Assembly: GCA_905478995.1 (NCBI GenBank)
Contig: CAJQKT010000064.1
Span: forward strand, 1 to 51,309
Direction: 5' to 3'
DNA: 51,309 bases
From: an uncultured Pseudomonadales bacterium
GTDB lineage: Bacteria; Pseudomonadota; Gammaproteobacteria; Pseudomonadales; UBA7434
The position numbers were made by a program, and so were the translations under genes. The notes beneath the pieces were generated by a model. That model was given only the letters and a program-made list of their open reading frames with translations, did not search any database and was not told where the DNA came from. Below are positions 17,633-26,695 of the stretch, one piece after another; the first letter of the stretch is position 1; every line of letters begins with the position of its first letter.

Positions 17633-18154
17633 ATGTACTCAACCGCTCAAGCCACCTTCGTAAGCGCAACGCGCACAAACACGCGTAGTCCAATGACCGC
17701 TCAGCCTTTAACTGTTAATTACAAGCAAGTGGATTACGCCGCCTTTAGGCACGCCATTGACCACCCAAGCAACAAGCGCCACAGTAGCACCCAACAGCAC
17801 GTATTACAGCAACAAAAAGAAATTTTAATAGCCGCTAGTGATAACAGCGTGCTAGCAAAGATGAGTCAGCCTCACGTTGATCGTCACGGCGAGGTACATG
17901 AAGTGCGCTACTTTTTGCCAGTAACCGCTTGCAAACTGCCAGCATATGCCCAATTGTCGCTTAAATTAACTCAACTGCTACGTAGCTCGCGCGCGCTAAT
18001 GCGAAAATGTGTTGCCCTGCGTCAGTCCGCTGCATGGCCTACATGGGCTAGTAATCCCCATACCGCTATTCGTCAACTCGCCAGCAACGGCAATACTCGC
18101 CAACACCTGACCCAAGATGAGCCATGCTGGACTACGATTCGCCTTACCGCGTAA
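17633..18154 (+). CDS. Hypothetical protein, probable SOS-regulated gene
   Basis: No family recognised. ATG 17633 is chosen because GAGATAAG stands just upstream. An in-frame TTG at 17576 would add 19 residues. The 173-residue product is basic, with no signal peptide or membrane segment. It opens with a Ser/Thr-rich 30-residue stretch. A central part is Gln/His-rich (STQQHVLQQQKEILIAASD), and a helix-like region with alternating Leu/Arg follows (YAQLSLKLTQLLRSSRALMRK). It is rich in His and Gln overall. A LexA box overlaps its probable promoter, so induction by DNA damage is expected. It does not look like SulA, ImuA, DinI or a polymerase subunit. It stands alone, so a role in the SOS response is inferred from regulation only. 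Confidence 0.6.
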   Translation: MYSTAQATFVSATRTNTRSPMTAQPLTVNYKQVDYAAFRHAIDHPSNKRHSSTQQHVLQQQKEILIAASDNSVLAKMSQPHVDRHGEVHEVRYFLPVTACKLPAYAQLSLKLTQLLRSSRALMRKCVALRQSAAWPTWASNPHTAIRQLASNGNTRQHLTQDEPCWTTIRLTA

Positions 18155-18527
18155 GTTTTATTGACGTAATTACCTCACAGGTGCAGAACGAAAACTCACC
18201 GAACATAGAGAACACCGCCTAAGAAAAATTAGCCTTAGTGCAAACCATTAGGAGCCACTTTTCATCCTATATCAAACGCCAGTGAATTTATTATAGAGCG
18301 GCCATTCAAATAAGAATGGTTAGTGAAAAAACGTAATCTAACCCTCTTTATATTCTTTTGTGCAGCCTTTCCAATAATGCTTTGGTGAAATGGCTCTCAG
18401 TTTCGTCAATTCTTTACAGAATCGCTCCAACAAATCTACGAAGTAATCGGGAATGTTCTAGACTCTAAATTATCGGGGCATGCAACAGACCATTGGCCTC
18501 GACACCCAGATTGCATTAGAGGTTTCC
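18155..18527. other. 373-bp intergenic region
   Basis: No gene recognised. It contains one clear hairpin, CCATTC-AAATAA-GAATGG (18302-18319), about 150 bp after the SOS-box gene, without a T-run. The promoter of the small gene at 18528 should lie here. Confidence 0.45.
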
Positions 18528-18767
18528 ATGAGTTCCGAGCTGTTATCAAACGCTGTATCCAACACCACACGTGAGCCACTTAGTCAGATATTGCAACGCT
18601 GCTTTCACAAGCGCAAAAGCGGGTGGTTTGTGCAGCACAGCGAAAAAAATTCAGCTGGCCCGTTTGCAGACAAAGCAGACGCCCAGATGGCTATGCTCTA
18701 TTACAGCGCAAGAACACTGTGGCCCAGTGAGAAACAGTTACGCGAGTTCGCTCGCAACGGAAAATAA
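18528..18767 (+). CDS. Small conserved-looking protein, unknown function
   Basis: A 79-residue protein starting at ATG 18528, which has GAGG 5 nt upstream. A longer frame begins at 18480. After about 20 polar residues it shows a compact motif: SGWFVQHSEKNSAGPFADKADAQ, read in two parts as GWFVQ and AGPFADKADAQ, followed by a helix with LYYSARTLWPS. An aromatic strand, then GPF and an Ala-rich helix, is reminiscent of small DUF6316-like proteins of pseudomonads and relatives. This is a recollection, not a verified match. No signal peptide. It stands alone between the SOS-box gene and yrfG. Confidence 0.6.
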   Translation: MSSELLSNAVSNTTREPLSQILQRCFHKRKSGWFVQHSEKNSAGPFADKADAQMAMLYYSARTLWPSEKQLREFARNGK

Positions 18768-19067
18768 GCGCTTCACACAAGGCTCTCCGCCACACAGGCT
18801 CAAATGTCTCGCCAATCCTTGCCCTATATTTCTAAAGGATTCAACAAAACCAGCTTACATTCGCTGACCGAAACTATCTTTAGCCGAAGCTTTGAGCCGT
18901 TCATATAACTCATGTGGTTTTTCACCCCGCAACATCATCAAAGCCACTTATTACCCGGCTAGCGATCTTTAGCTGACAATAATTATTACTCAAAGTCCCC
19001 AGAAAAAATAATTCTCTAAGTGCCCAGCAACCATCACTGTTATGATTAGGTTTCATACTGCCTCCTG
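18768..19067. other. 300-bp intergenic region upstream of yrfG
   Basis: AT-rich in its second half, presumably the yrfG-hslR-hslO promoter region. No convincing promoter pair, operator or small gene was found. Confidence 0.4.
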
Positions 19068-19760
19068 ATGAGTAAGTCATTGAAAAATATAATCAACTGG
19101 AACGAAGTGGAAACGGTGCTGTTCGATATGGACGGCACCTTGCTCGACTCGCACTACGATAATTATTTTTGGCAAGAGCACCTGCCTGCCCACTATGCTC
19201 GCCTGCACAATGTAGAGCTGATGGTTGCACAGCAACTATTGCACGACAAAGTTATGGCCAGAAGCGGCGAGCTTGAATTTTATTGCATTGACTACTGGAG
19301 CGAACAACTGGGCTTTGAGTTAATGCCTATCAAAACTGAAATAGAGAATCGAATACAATTTTTACCTGGCGCCAAAGCTCTCCTTCACTATCTCGACACT
19401 CTGCCACTTACCAAAGTGCTGGTTACTAACGCACATCGCAAAACACTCGACCTAAAAAATCGCGCCACTTCTATATGTAGCTATGTTGATGCCTCGTTTG
19501 CCTCACATGATTTCGGACTTCCCAAGGAACATACAAGGTTTTGGCCGGCTTTTGCTAATGCCTTCTCATTTGACCCTGCTACAACGGTGTTCGTTGACGA
19601 TAATCCGGCTGTTTTGGCCATGGCCAGTCAATATTCGATTGCTCATTGCATCATGCCCTTGCAGCCTGACTCAAAAAAACCAATCCGCTCATCTTTACAA
19701 ATTCCCGGCACACTCGAAGTCGGCTCACTGCATGAACTGCTGCACGGCACGAGCCAATGA
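19068..19760 (+). CDS. yrfG: HAD-family GMP/IMP nucleotidase YrfG
   Basis: Haloacid-dehalogenase-fold phosphatase, expected to hydrolyse purine nucleoside monophosphates. Motif I is FDMDGTLLDS (Asp20 nucleophile, Asp22 acid), followed by the family stretch YDNYFWQEHLPAHYA. Motif II is VTNAHRKTL, and motifs III/IV include a lysine in FGLPKEH and VFVDDNPAV. The 230 residues match E. coli YrfG. Its stop overlaps hslR by 4 bp, and the order yrfG-hslR-hslO-pckA is the same as in E. coli. Start ATG has no strong ribosome site, and an upstream alternative was not found. Confidence 0.92.
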   Translation: MSKSLKNIINWNEVETVLFDMDGTLLDSHYDNYFWQEHLPAHYARLHNVELMVAQQLLHDKVMARSGELEFYCIDYWSEQLGFELMPIKTEIENRIQFLPGAKALLHYLDTLPLTKVLVTNAHRKTLDLKNRATSICSYVDASFASHDFGLPKEHTRFWPAFANAFSFDPATTVFVDDNPAVLAMASQYSIAHCIMPLQPDSKKPIRSSLQIPGTLEVGSLHELLHGTSQ

Positions 19761-20173
19761 GCACGTCAATACCTAACGACGACAAGCCCATAAGAATTGA
19801 TAAATGGCTGTGGGCTGCGCGATTTTTTAAAACGCGCAGCTTAGCCAAGCAGGCTATTGAAGGCGGCAAGGTTCATTATAATGGTCAGCGAGTGAAAACG
19901 AGTAAAGCGGTCGAACTTGGCGCAGAAATAAAGGTGCGCTGCGGCTGGGACGATAAAATAGTGTTAGTGCTGGCACTCTCAGACCAGCGCCGCAACGCTA
20001 CAGAAGCCAGTAAACTTTACAACGAAACAAGCGCCAGCATCGCTAGTCGCGAGGCACATGCCGCCGAACGCAAGGCCATCCGCGGTTCAGCACCCGAATT
20101 TTCGAATCGGCCTAGCAAAAAACAGCGCCGCCAGATTCATCGCTTTAAACAAACCGGAACGCCCGATGATTGA
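19757..20173 (+). CDS. hslR: Heat-shock RNA-binding protein HslR (Hsp15)
   Basis: Binds stalled 50S subunits carrying a nascent chain. Residues about 12-75 form an S4 RNA-binding domain (RIDKWLWAARFFKTRSLAKQ and GGKVHYNGQRVK). A long basic helical tail follows, ending KKQRRQIHRFK. The 138 residues match the family. It overlaps yrfG by 4 bp and hslO by 8 bp, so the three are likely translationally coupled. Confidence 0.93.
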   Translation: MSTSIPNDDKPIRIDKWLWAARFFKTRSLAKQAIEGGKVHYNGQRVKTSKAVELGAEIKVRCGWDDKIVLVLALSDQRRNATEASKLYNETSASIASREAHAAERKAIRGSAPEFSNRPSKKQRRQIHRFKQTGTPDD

Positions 20174-21248
20174 CGAAAAACCGCCTGCAAAACCAGCCCC
20201 TCATGCAGAAGCGAAATCGGAGCTTAGCAAAACCGATTACTTGATGCGCTTTCACTTTCAGCACTTAGCAATACGCGGCGCTGTCGTCAAACTCAACAAC
20301 AGCTATGTAGAGGCGTTGAACGGTCGAGACTACCCGGCAGTTGCGCAAACCTTGTTGGGCGAGTGCCTGGCCGCCACTTTGTTAATGGCGGCCAACTTAA
20401 AAACCTCTGCGCGCCTGTCACTTCAAGCGCGCGGGGCGGGTCCACTAGGCTTGCTAATGGCCGAGACAAGCCTATCCAAATCAACATCACTAACCGCTGA
20501 GCAGCCCGACACTTTGCACCAAACACTAAGAGCACTGGCAAGAATCGACACCGAACACGCTGAGGCGGACGCTTTAGAAGAACAAGATGCCGACTTACAA
20601 AGCTTATTGGGCAAAGCGCAACTAGCTATTACGATGGAGCCATTGGCAGGCGAGCGCCATCTTGAAAATCAATCGCCCAACGCTACCGCCTCTGAGGACT
20701 CCACTCAAAATCAAGCGCATGCAGGAAGGCGACACGAGCGTTATCAGGGAATTGTTAGCCTTGATGATCCCGACTTAGATACCTGTTTAGAAAACTATTT
20801 TTTGCGTTCGGAACAGCTCCCTACATTTTTGAAGCTCTATGCGCAGGGTGACCAAGCCGCCGGTATTCTTATACAAAAAATCCCAACAAGTGCAAGCGCC
20901 GCAGGTCTTCAGCCAGTAGACAATGACAGTTGGCAGGAAGTAACCATCTTGGCCAGCTCGCTTAAAAATGAAGAACTTATCGGATTGCCTGCAAACGAAA
21001 TTCTGCACCGGCTCTACCATCAGCATGATTACCATACGTCTCCACCTCAAGCCGTAGCGTTTGCCTGCAGCTGCTCGGCTAACCGCACCGGAGCCGCACT
21101 CATGCACATCGACTCTCGAGAAATTGAAGATATTTTAGCGGCGGATGGGGAGATTGTAATGGACTGCGAATTTTGCAGCGCACGCTATCGCTTCGACCGC
21201 AATGCCATAGACAAACTCAACACCGACCAAGATGACACCCGCCACTAA
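20166..21248 (+). CDS. hslO: Redox-regulated chaperone Hsp33
   Basis: Cytoplasmic holdase activated by oxidation. I start it at ATG 20166, overlapping the hslR stop. The upstream frame lies inside hslR. The C-terminal zinc switch is intact: CSC in ACSCSANR and CEFC near the end. At 360 residues it is about 70 longer than E. coli Hsp33. Extra material appears in two places: after LLMAET (about 20 residues) and between AGER and RYQGIV (about 28 residues, Gln/Asn/Ser-rich). The second splits a strongly conserved GERYQG motif and repeats part of it (RHERYQG). Both look like surface-loop expansions. pckA follows 150 bp downstream. Confidence 0.92.
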   Translation: MIDEKPPAKPAPHAEAKSELSKTDYLMRFHFQHLAIRGAVVKLNNSYVEALNGRDYPAVAQTLLGECLAATLLMAANLKTSARLSLQARGAGPLGLLMAETSLSKSTSLTAEQPDTLHQTLRALARIDTEHAEADALEEQDADLQSLLGKAQLAITMEPLAGERHLENQSPNATASEDSTQNQAHAGRRHERYQGIVSLDDPDLDTCLENYFLRSEQLPTFLKLYAQGDQAAGILIQKIPTSASAAGLQPVDNDSWQEVTILASSLKNEELIGLPANEILHRLYHQHDYHTSPPQAVAFACSCSANRTGAALMHIDSREIEDILAADGEIVMDCEFCSARYRFDRNAIDKLNTDQDDTRH

Positions 21249-21401
21249 AAGCCAGTTTAACGCGAAAAAGTAACGCTTCGACGCATACTACTCTCCGCTT
21301 TTTTCTGTCAGACTATCGCCCTCGCTAAGTAGATCCTTAGCAACCTTCCCAACACCTCAAAGAAATTAAGCAGTAATACCTACCCATATAGGCCCCAAAC
21401 A

Positions 21402-22967
21402 ATGAATTCCCCGAAGTCAGAGCAACCTACTATCCACGAAAACCTTAGCGCAGAAGAGCTGATTAAGCATGCAATTGAACACGGTGAAGGCACCATCGCA
21501 AGCAACGGCGGGCTTCTAGTCACCACAGGTATTCGAACAGGCCGCTCACCCGCCGACCGCTTCATTGTCCAAGAGCCATCCACTCAGGACTCCATCGACT
21601 GGGGGGCGGTTAATCGCCCATTTGACGCAAACCAATTTGACGCACTGTGGCTGAGAGTCGCCGATTATTTAGCACTGCGCAACCAATACAAAGCTCGACT
21701 GCATGTTGGCGCCGATAAAGAATATTACATACCCGTCAACGTTCAAACAGAAACCGCATGGCAAAGCCTATTTGGGCGCAATATGTTCATTCGCGTTGAT
21801 GAAGAGAGCTACAATCCAAAAAGTAAAGAAGAGTGGTCAATATTAAATGTAGCCAGCTTTGTTTGCGTGCCTGAGCGCGATGGCACCAATAGTGATGGCG
21901 TAGTCATTATTAATTTTGCCAAGCGTAAAGTTTTATTAGCCGGTATGCGCTACGCCGGCGAAATGAAAAAAGCCATGTTTTCCGTACAAAACTTCCTGCT
22001 TCCTGAAAAAGACGTTTTACCGATGCATTGCTCGGCTAACGTTGGCGAGAAAGGCCAGACAGCATTATTTTTTGGGCTCTCTGGCACGGGGAAAACCACA
22101 TTGTCGGCAGACCCTGAGCGCTACCTAATTGGCGATGATGAACATGGCTGGGGCAAAGGGACGGTATTCAATCTTGAGGGTGGCTGCTATGCAAAAACCA
22201 TCAATCTAAGTCAAAAAAATGAGCCCGTTATTTGGGATGCCATTAAGCGAGGCGCTATTTTAGAGAACGTCGCGGTCGATGAAAACAACACCCCCGATTA
22301 TGATGAGACCTCGCTCTCTGAAAACGGACGCTGCTGCTATCCACTAGAGCATGTTGCAAAACGAGTTATCGAAAACCAAGCCGGTGAGCCCAAGGTAGTG
22401 ATTTTTTTAACCTGCGACGTAGCAGGTGTGCTACCTCCGGTATCTGTGCTTAGCAAAGAGGCGGCCGCCTACCACTTTTTAAGCGGCTACACCGCTAGAG
22501 TCGGATCAACCGAGCTAGGCGGTGATGACGGAATACAACCGGCTTTTTCTACCTGCTTTGGCGCTCCGTTTATGCCGCGCCCAGCGGGTGACTACGCCGA
22601 ACTGTTAATGAAACGAGTAGAAGAGTTTAGCAGTCAGGTTTACTTAGTTAATACAGGTTGGACAGGCGGCTCAGGCGGGCCTGGTGGTGAGGGCAAGCGC
22701 TTTAGCATACCGGTTACACGAGCCATAATAGCCGCCATTCAAAAAGGCGATTTACTAGGCGCAAAAACCGAACAGCTTGATATGTTAAATCTAGCCATAC
22801 CCATCGATGTTCCGGGTGTAGACCCCATGTTACTCAACCCCCGCAATACCTGGTCGGACCATGCCGCCTACGACTTACAAGCCCGCAAGCTTGCCCAGCA
22901 ATTCATAAAAAACTTTAGCACTTACGATGTAAGCCAGAACATTATTGCAGCCGGGCCTCAACTTTAG
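21402..22967 (+). CDS. pckA: Phosphoenolpyruvate carboxykinase (ATP)
   Basis: Gluconeogenic conversion of oxaloacetate and ATP to PEP and CO2. The P-loop GLSGTGKTT (about 226-234), the metal-binding DDEHGW, the substrate loop [10 protein letters not shown] and NTGWTGG are all present. At 521 residues it is close to the 513-540 range of ATP-type enzymes. It follows hslO by about 150 bp, as in E. coli. The leader has no clear CRP site. A hairpin with stem GGTAGCTA/TAGCTACC lies about 90 bp beyond the stop. Confidence 0.96.
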   Translation: MNSPKSEQPTIHENLSAEELIKHAIEHGEGTIASNGGLLVTTGIRTGRSPADRFIVQEPSTQDSIDWGAVNRPFDANQFDALWLRVADYLALRNQYKARLHVGADKEYYIPVNVQTETAWQSLFGRNMFIRVDEESYNPKSKEEWSILNVASFVCVPERDGTNSDGVVIINFAKRKVLLAGMRYAGEMKKAMFSVQNFLLPEKDVLPMHCSANVGEKGQTALFFGLSGTGKTTLSADPERYLIGDDEHGWGKGTVFNLEGGCYAKTINLSQKNEPVIWDAIKRGAILENVAVDENNTPDYDETSLSENGRCCYPLEHVAKRVIENQAGEPKVVIFLTCDVAGVLPPVSVLSKEAAAYHFLSGYTARVGSTELGGDDGIQPAFSTCFGAPFMPRPAGDYAELLMKRVEEFSSQVYLVNTGWTGGSGGPGGEGKRFSIPVTRAIIAAIQKGDLLGAKTEQLDMLNLAIPIDVPGVDPMLLNPRNTWSDHAAYDLQARKLAQQFIKNFSTYDVSQNIIAAGPQL

Positions 22968-23444
22968 TTTATATTGACTCCACAGGCTCCGCACTCGTCG
23001 AAAACGTCTACAAAATGTGACCCAAGCGGCACAGCACCCATTGAATGTTTTCGGCTTGGTAGCTAGGCTAGCTCGTGGGTTAGCTACCCAACTCCACCCT
23101 ACCTCCTATGAGGCTTTTACCGCTTAATAAGACATGCTGTTTCGGTGCTTAATGTGTGCGGATAGACACAACTTATACTATGCTTAATTCCGTATATAGG
23201 GTTAGGGCGGCCATCATCCCACGCCCCAATAAAACGCCACTGATTGCAAAGAAACATGAACCACCGACAACAGACCGCTCTGAATACCATTTAAATTAGA
23301 GCACAAGCCACATTTAAACGCTGGGCTTTGACTGATTAAACATGGACATTCATAGGACTCATTGCAAGACGACCAAAGCCAAGCAATATATGGCTTCGGC
23401 GCAAGCCCCCAAATGAATTAGCTGAGAGTGTAAAACATTTTTGT
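22968..23444. other. 477-bp intergenic region with a strong hairpin
   Basis: No gene found. It contains an 8-bp perfect inverted repeat, GGTAGCTA (23058-23065) and TAGCTACC (23081-23088). TTGACT upstream of the HD-GYP start (around 23327) may be a -35 element, but no good -10 pairs with it. Confidence 0.45.
23058..23088. repeat. Inverted repeat downstream of pckA
   Basis: GGTAGCTA and TAGCTACC pair over a 15-nt loop that itself contains CTAGCTCG. It may end or stabilise the pckA transcript, but no T-run follows, so it is listed as a repeat rather than a terminator. Confidence 0.45.
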
Positions 23445-24704
23445 ATGTTACATAAAATAACGGCCTTAGCCACAAACGGTATAGAAAAAACCCGCATGCA
23501 CAGTAGTGACCTCAAGCTAGGCATGTTTGTTAAAGAGCTCGATCGCCCCTGGGTAGATTCGCCGTTTACAATTCAAGGGTTCATCATTCGCAATGAACAT
23601 CAGCTGCAACAACTACAATCTCTTTGTAACTATGTCTATGTTGATATCACACGCGATAGCTCGGCTAATCGGTTAAGCCATGGCGCCAAACCCAACCAAA
23701 CAATCGATCACAGCGCCTCCAAAAGCTTCAGTGCCAACCTAGATGATGCCAAAAACATACACAGCAAAGCTAAAGCAGTCGTCAATGATATGTTCAACGA
23801 TTTTCGCGCTGGCAATATATTTCAAGTCGACGCTATGCGCGATGCCGTAGGAGAATGTGTAGACAACATCATTGCCAACCCCGACTCTATGCTGTGGCTG
23901 AGCATGATAAAAGATAAAGATGAATATACAGCCGAGCATAGTTTGAATGTAGCGTTACTCAGTATCACGCTAGGGCGCGCAGAAGGATTGCAAGAACAAG
24001 ACCTTCAAGACTTGGGCCTATGCGCCATGCTACATGATGTGGGTAAAGTAAAAATACCCGATGAAATCCTTAACAAAGAAGGCCAACTTAACGATGCTCA
24101 GTTTGCCGTAATGAAAATGCATACGGTGCATGGTAAAAAACTATTGCTAGGCAAAAAAGGTTTGCCCGATGCGGCCGTTGATATTGCCCTGTCGCATCAT
24201 GAAAAAATGGATGGCACCGGCTATCCTCGCGGACTAAGCGAACACGAAATCCCTTACCTAGTTAAAATTGTCGCTATAGCTGATGCCTATGATGCAATGA
24301 CAAGCGGACGCGTCTATAGCGTAGCCAAACCGGCTGCAGAGGCACTCAAATTACTTTTAAAAAGCAAAGATTCGCATCATGATGGCGAGCTATTAAATAA
24401 ATTTATCAGTTGCATCGGAGTTTATCCAATTGGCAGCATCGCCGAACTCAACAGCGGTGAGATTGGCATAGTGCTTCCGTCTGATAGCGAAAATAATTTA
24501 CAACCTATTATTCTTGTCTTGCGCGATGCAAACAAAAGCGAATGTAGTCCGCATTATATTGATATAAGCATCGATAAGCGCGCAGATACTGGGCGCCCCT
24601 ATATGATACGTGCACTGCATCCTGACGGCAGTTTTGATATTCGATTAGCCGACTATAACGATGCAAAATTACTGGACCCTAAGAATACTGTCTCTAATTT
24701 TTAG
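23445..24704 (+). CDS. HD-GYP domain protein, probable c-di-GMP phosphodiesterase
   Basis: Likely degrades cyclic di-GMP. Residues about 18-160 match the DUF3391 module often found before HD-GYP (DLKLGMFVKELDRPWVDSPF, then QGFIIRN). The HD-GYP domain spans about 165-330. It contains H197-D198 in LHDVGKVKIPDE, H251-H252 in SHHEKMDGTGYP, and DAYDAMTS, so the metal ligands and GYP motif are intact. A C-terminal 80-residue extension follows. The start is uncertain: ATG 23445 is used, but ATG 23496 (MHSSDLKLG) fits the family start better. It complements the two diguanylate cyclases at the left end of the window. Confidence 0.9.
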   Translation: MLHKITALATNGIEKTRMHSSDLKLGMFVKELDRPWVDSPFTIQGFIIRNEHQLQQLQSLCNYVYVDITRDSSANRLSHGAKPNQTIDHSASKSFSANLDDAKNIHSKAKAVVNDMFNDFRAGNIFQVDAMRDAVGECVDNIIANPDSMLWLSMIKDKDEYTAEHSLNVALLSITLGRAEGLQEQDLQDLGLCAMLHDVGKVKIPDEILNKEGQLNDAQFAVMKMHTVHGKKLLLGKKGLPDAAVDIALSHHEKMDGTGYPRGLSEHEIPYLVKIVAIADAYDAMTSGRVYSVAKPAAEALKLLLKSKDSHHDGELLNKFISCIGVYPIGSIAELNSGEIGIVLPSDSENNLQPIILVLRDANKSECSPHYIDISIDKRADTGRPYMIRALHPDGSFDIRLADYNDAKLLDPKNTVSNF

Positions 24705-24842
24705 CAGGCATAAAAGCCACTACTAAGCTCAATAAAGCCAAGTCAGAAAGAAAAAACGTCTCACCTCGCGTATAGTGTTAATACCCTGCATAATTGGGAA
24801 TAACGATCCCCTTTGCCTCATAAAATTCGTGAGACGCTGTCA

Positions 24843-25526
24843 ATGAGCACACAAAAAAACGACCAAACTGCTGCCCTATCGAGCCTTGACCGGCTTATCT
24901 TGGGAGTCGACCGCGCGGTGAAAACACTTAGCTCGGGCAGTACTAAACCGCAACGCCCATCTCCAGCTGAATCATATCCTGCAGCCATAAACGGTGCGCC
25001 TGACATGGAATATAAGCCCGAGCTTCAGCAGCATATTAGTGGGTTAATGCGCATTAACCATACTGGTGAGGTCTGTGCTCAAGCCCTCTACCAAGGCCAA
25101 GCCATTACCGCTAGAAATTTAACAACTCGCCTATCGATGCAAGAGTCTGCTGACGAAGAAGGTGATCATCTCGCGTGGTGCGAACAGCGATTGCAACAAC
25201 TCGACAGTCGCACCAGCTACCTCAATCCGCTTTTTTATGCACTATCTTTTGGCATCGGTGCGCTCGCCGGTGCCGCCGGTGACAAATGGAGTTTAGGGTT
25301 TATAGCCGCAACTGAAGAGCAAGTGTGCCAGCACCTGCGCGAGCACTTAGAACAGGTTCCGGAGCATGATGTAAAAACTCGCGCCATACTTGGACAGATG
25401 CTTGAGGATGAAGAACATCATGGCCAGAAGGCACTAGACGCGGGAGGAGTAAACTTTTCGCCACTACCTAAACAATTCATGACGGCCGCCTCAAAACTAA
25501 TGACGCGTACAACTTATAGATTATGA
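24843..25526 (+). CDS. coq7: 2-nonaprenyl-3-methyl-6-methoxy-1,4-benzoquinol hydroxylase (Coq7)
   Basis: Di-iron hydroxylase for the last ring hydroxylation of ubiquinone. I start at ATG 24843. The upstream in-frame TTG adds ten residues without support. After about 60 variable residues come the ferritin-like iron ligands: E in [28 protein letters not shown] and EDEEHHG. One hydrophobic patch ([16 protein letters not shown]) may associate with the membrane. Length 227 is somewhat longer than the usual 215. It lies near osmC and crp as in P. aeruginosa, but the speD gene known there in between is missing. Confidence 0.94.
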   Translation: MSTQKNDQTAALSSLDRLILGVDRAVKTLSSGSTKPQRPSPAESYPAAINGAPDMEYKPELQQHISGLMRINHTGEVCAQALYQGQAITARNLTTRLSMQESADEEGDHLAWCEQRLQQLDSRTSYLNPLFYALSFGIGALAGAAGDKWSLGFIAATEEQVCQHLREHLEQVPEHDVKTRAILGQMLEDEEHHGQKALDAGGVNFSPLPKQFMTAASKLMTRTTYRL

Positions 25527-25559
25527 TTAATAATTTGTAACGGCGCGATCAAGCCTCGG

Positions 25560-25985
25560 TTAAACGCCCTTAGACAGCGGCGGATGATAAATTAACTGAA
25601 CTAATGTACCAGCAGGATCTAAACAGTAAAAACTTCGCGCGCCATCTCGATGCGTCCGCGGCGCCGATTTCATTTGCACGCCCTCCTGCTGTAAATAGGC
25701 ATACCATTCATCAACTGACGCTGAGTGATCGATAATAAAACCAATGTGATCCAAGCGCTGATTGATCCCAACACCACCAACCTTCAAGTCGGGACTATGG
25801 TGCAAAGCGAGGTTATCACTGCCTGACGTCAGATAAACGTTGCTCGAATCTGGTTGCCACTCTATTTCCATCCCTAAAAGATCAATATAAAAATGCCGCG
25901 CGCTATCGAGATCCGGCACAAACAATGCGATATGCCGCATACCCGCAGTAGTGCCGGGACGCACAAGAGAAGCCGTATCGTTCAT
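25560..25985 (-). CDS. VOC family protein (glyoxalase/bleomycin-resistance fold)
   Basis: A 141-residue vicinal-oxygen-chelate protein. Two beta-alpha-beta-beta-beta units are visible. The first begins GMRHIALFVPDLDSARHFY, and the second includes LDHIGFIIDHSASVDEWY and ends with DPAGTLVQLIY. Possible metal ligands are His18, the His in LDHIG and a Glu/Asp late in the chain. The ribosome site GGAAAA is 8 nt before ATG. The substrate cannot be predicted. The family includes glyoxalases, dioxygenases and resistance proteins. It sits between coq7 and osmC, where P. aeruginosa has speD. Confidence 0.8.
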   Translation of the reverse strand: MNDTASLVRPGTTAGMRHIALFVPDLDSARHFYIDLLGMEIEWQPDSSNVYLTSGSDNLALHHSPDLKVGGVGINQRLDHIGFIIDHSASVDEWYAYLQQEGVQMKSAPRTHRDGARSFYCLDPAGTLVQLIYHPPLSKGV

Positions 25986-26044
25986 ACTATTTTTTCCAAC
26001 TTATTGTTTATTAATGATCATGCGTTGAAAGGTTCATCTGCCTC

Positions 26045-26467
26045 TTAAGCAACAGGCTCAACAACATATTCGTGCGTTACCTCAACGCCAGCTTGCTCCA
26101 TCAATATCGATGCTGAACAATATTTTTCGACTGACAATTTAATAGCTCTACGTACATGCGTATCTTTCAGATTGTTCCCACTAACCACAAACCGCATATG
26201 AATCCGCGTAAACACTGCTGGGACGGTATCGGCACGCTCTGCCACCAACTCGGCACGGCACGCGACGACGTCTTGGCGCCCTTTACTAAGCATCGACATG
26301 ACGTCAAAAGACGCGCAGCCCCCCATACCCATCAGTAACATTTCCATAGGCCGTGGCCCACGATTTTCACCACCATGATCTGGCGGGCCATCCATTTGCA
26401 CCTCATGCCCCGATCCCGATGTCGCCGCAAAACTTGCGGCCCCTGTCCAGTTGATAGTCGCCTTCAT
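26045..26467 (-). CDS. yhfA: OsmC-family protein (YhfA-like)
   Basis: A 140-residue OsmC/Ohr-fold protein. The peroxidatic-type Cys is in MGGCASFDVM (around 52) and the second Cys in EKYCSAS (around 116). The family phrase PRPMEMLLMGM is present. The close match in length and the position divergent from crp are those of E. coli YhfA. Peroxide reduction or thiol chemistry is likely but not proven. It shares the 230-bp regulatory region with crp, including a CRP box, so CRP may affect both. Confidence 0.88.
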   Translation of the reverse strand: MKATINWTGAASFAATSGSGHEVQMDGPPDHGGENRGPRPMEMLLMGMGGCASFDVMSMLSKGRQDVVACRAELVAERADTVPAVFTRIHMRFVVSGNNLKDTHVRRAIKLSVEKYCSASILMEQAGVEVTHEYVVEPVA

Positions 26468-26607
26468 AAATACTTACCCACTTATACTCCAACCAATTGA
26501 ATTATATTGTATTGTAATCGATTCTCGACAGTCGAGTAGTCGCTCTTTAAGCTGCGTAAAGCTGATAGTTATTGACCAATTGCGTTGCATGTCACATTTT
26601 TCATAAG

Positions 26608-26623
26608 CGTGACTTGTATCACA
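26608..26623. promoter_or_regulatory. CRP-binding site in the osmC/crp divergent region
   Basis: CGTGA-CTTGTA-TCACA fits the CRP consensus TGTGA-N6-TCACA in nine of ten core positions. It lies 73 bp upstream of the crp ATG and about 140 bp from the osmC start. Autoregulation of crp through a site in this region is known from E. coli. Here it is inferred from the sequence. Confidence 0.7.
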
Positions 26624-26695
26624 GCCAAAATAGACAATACTCAATGTAGGAATCGACGGTTTCTTTTATCACTATTTGATAATGGTTGTTGTATT

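Noticed and set aside
23016-23033. TGTGA-like half-site downstream of pckA that might be a CRP box
   Set aside because: TGTGA is followed six bases later by CGGCA rather than TCACA, so only one half-site fits.
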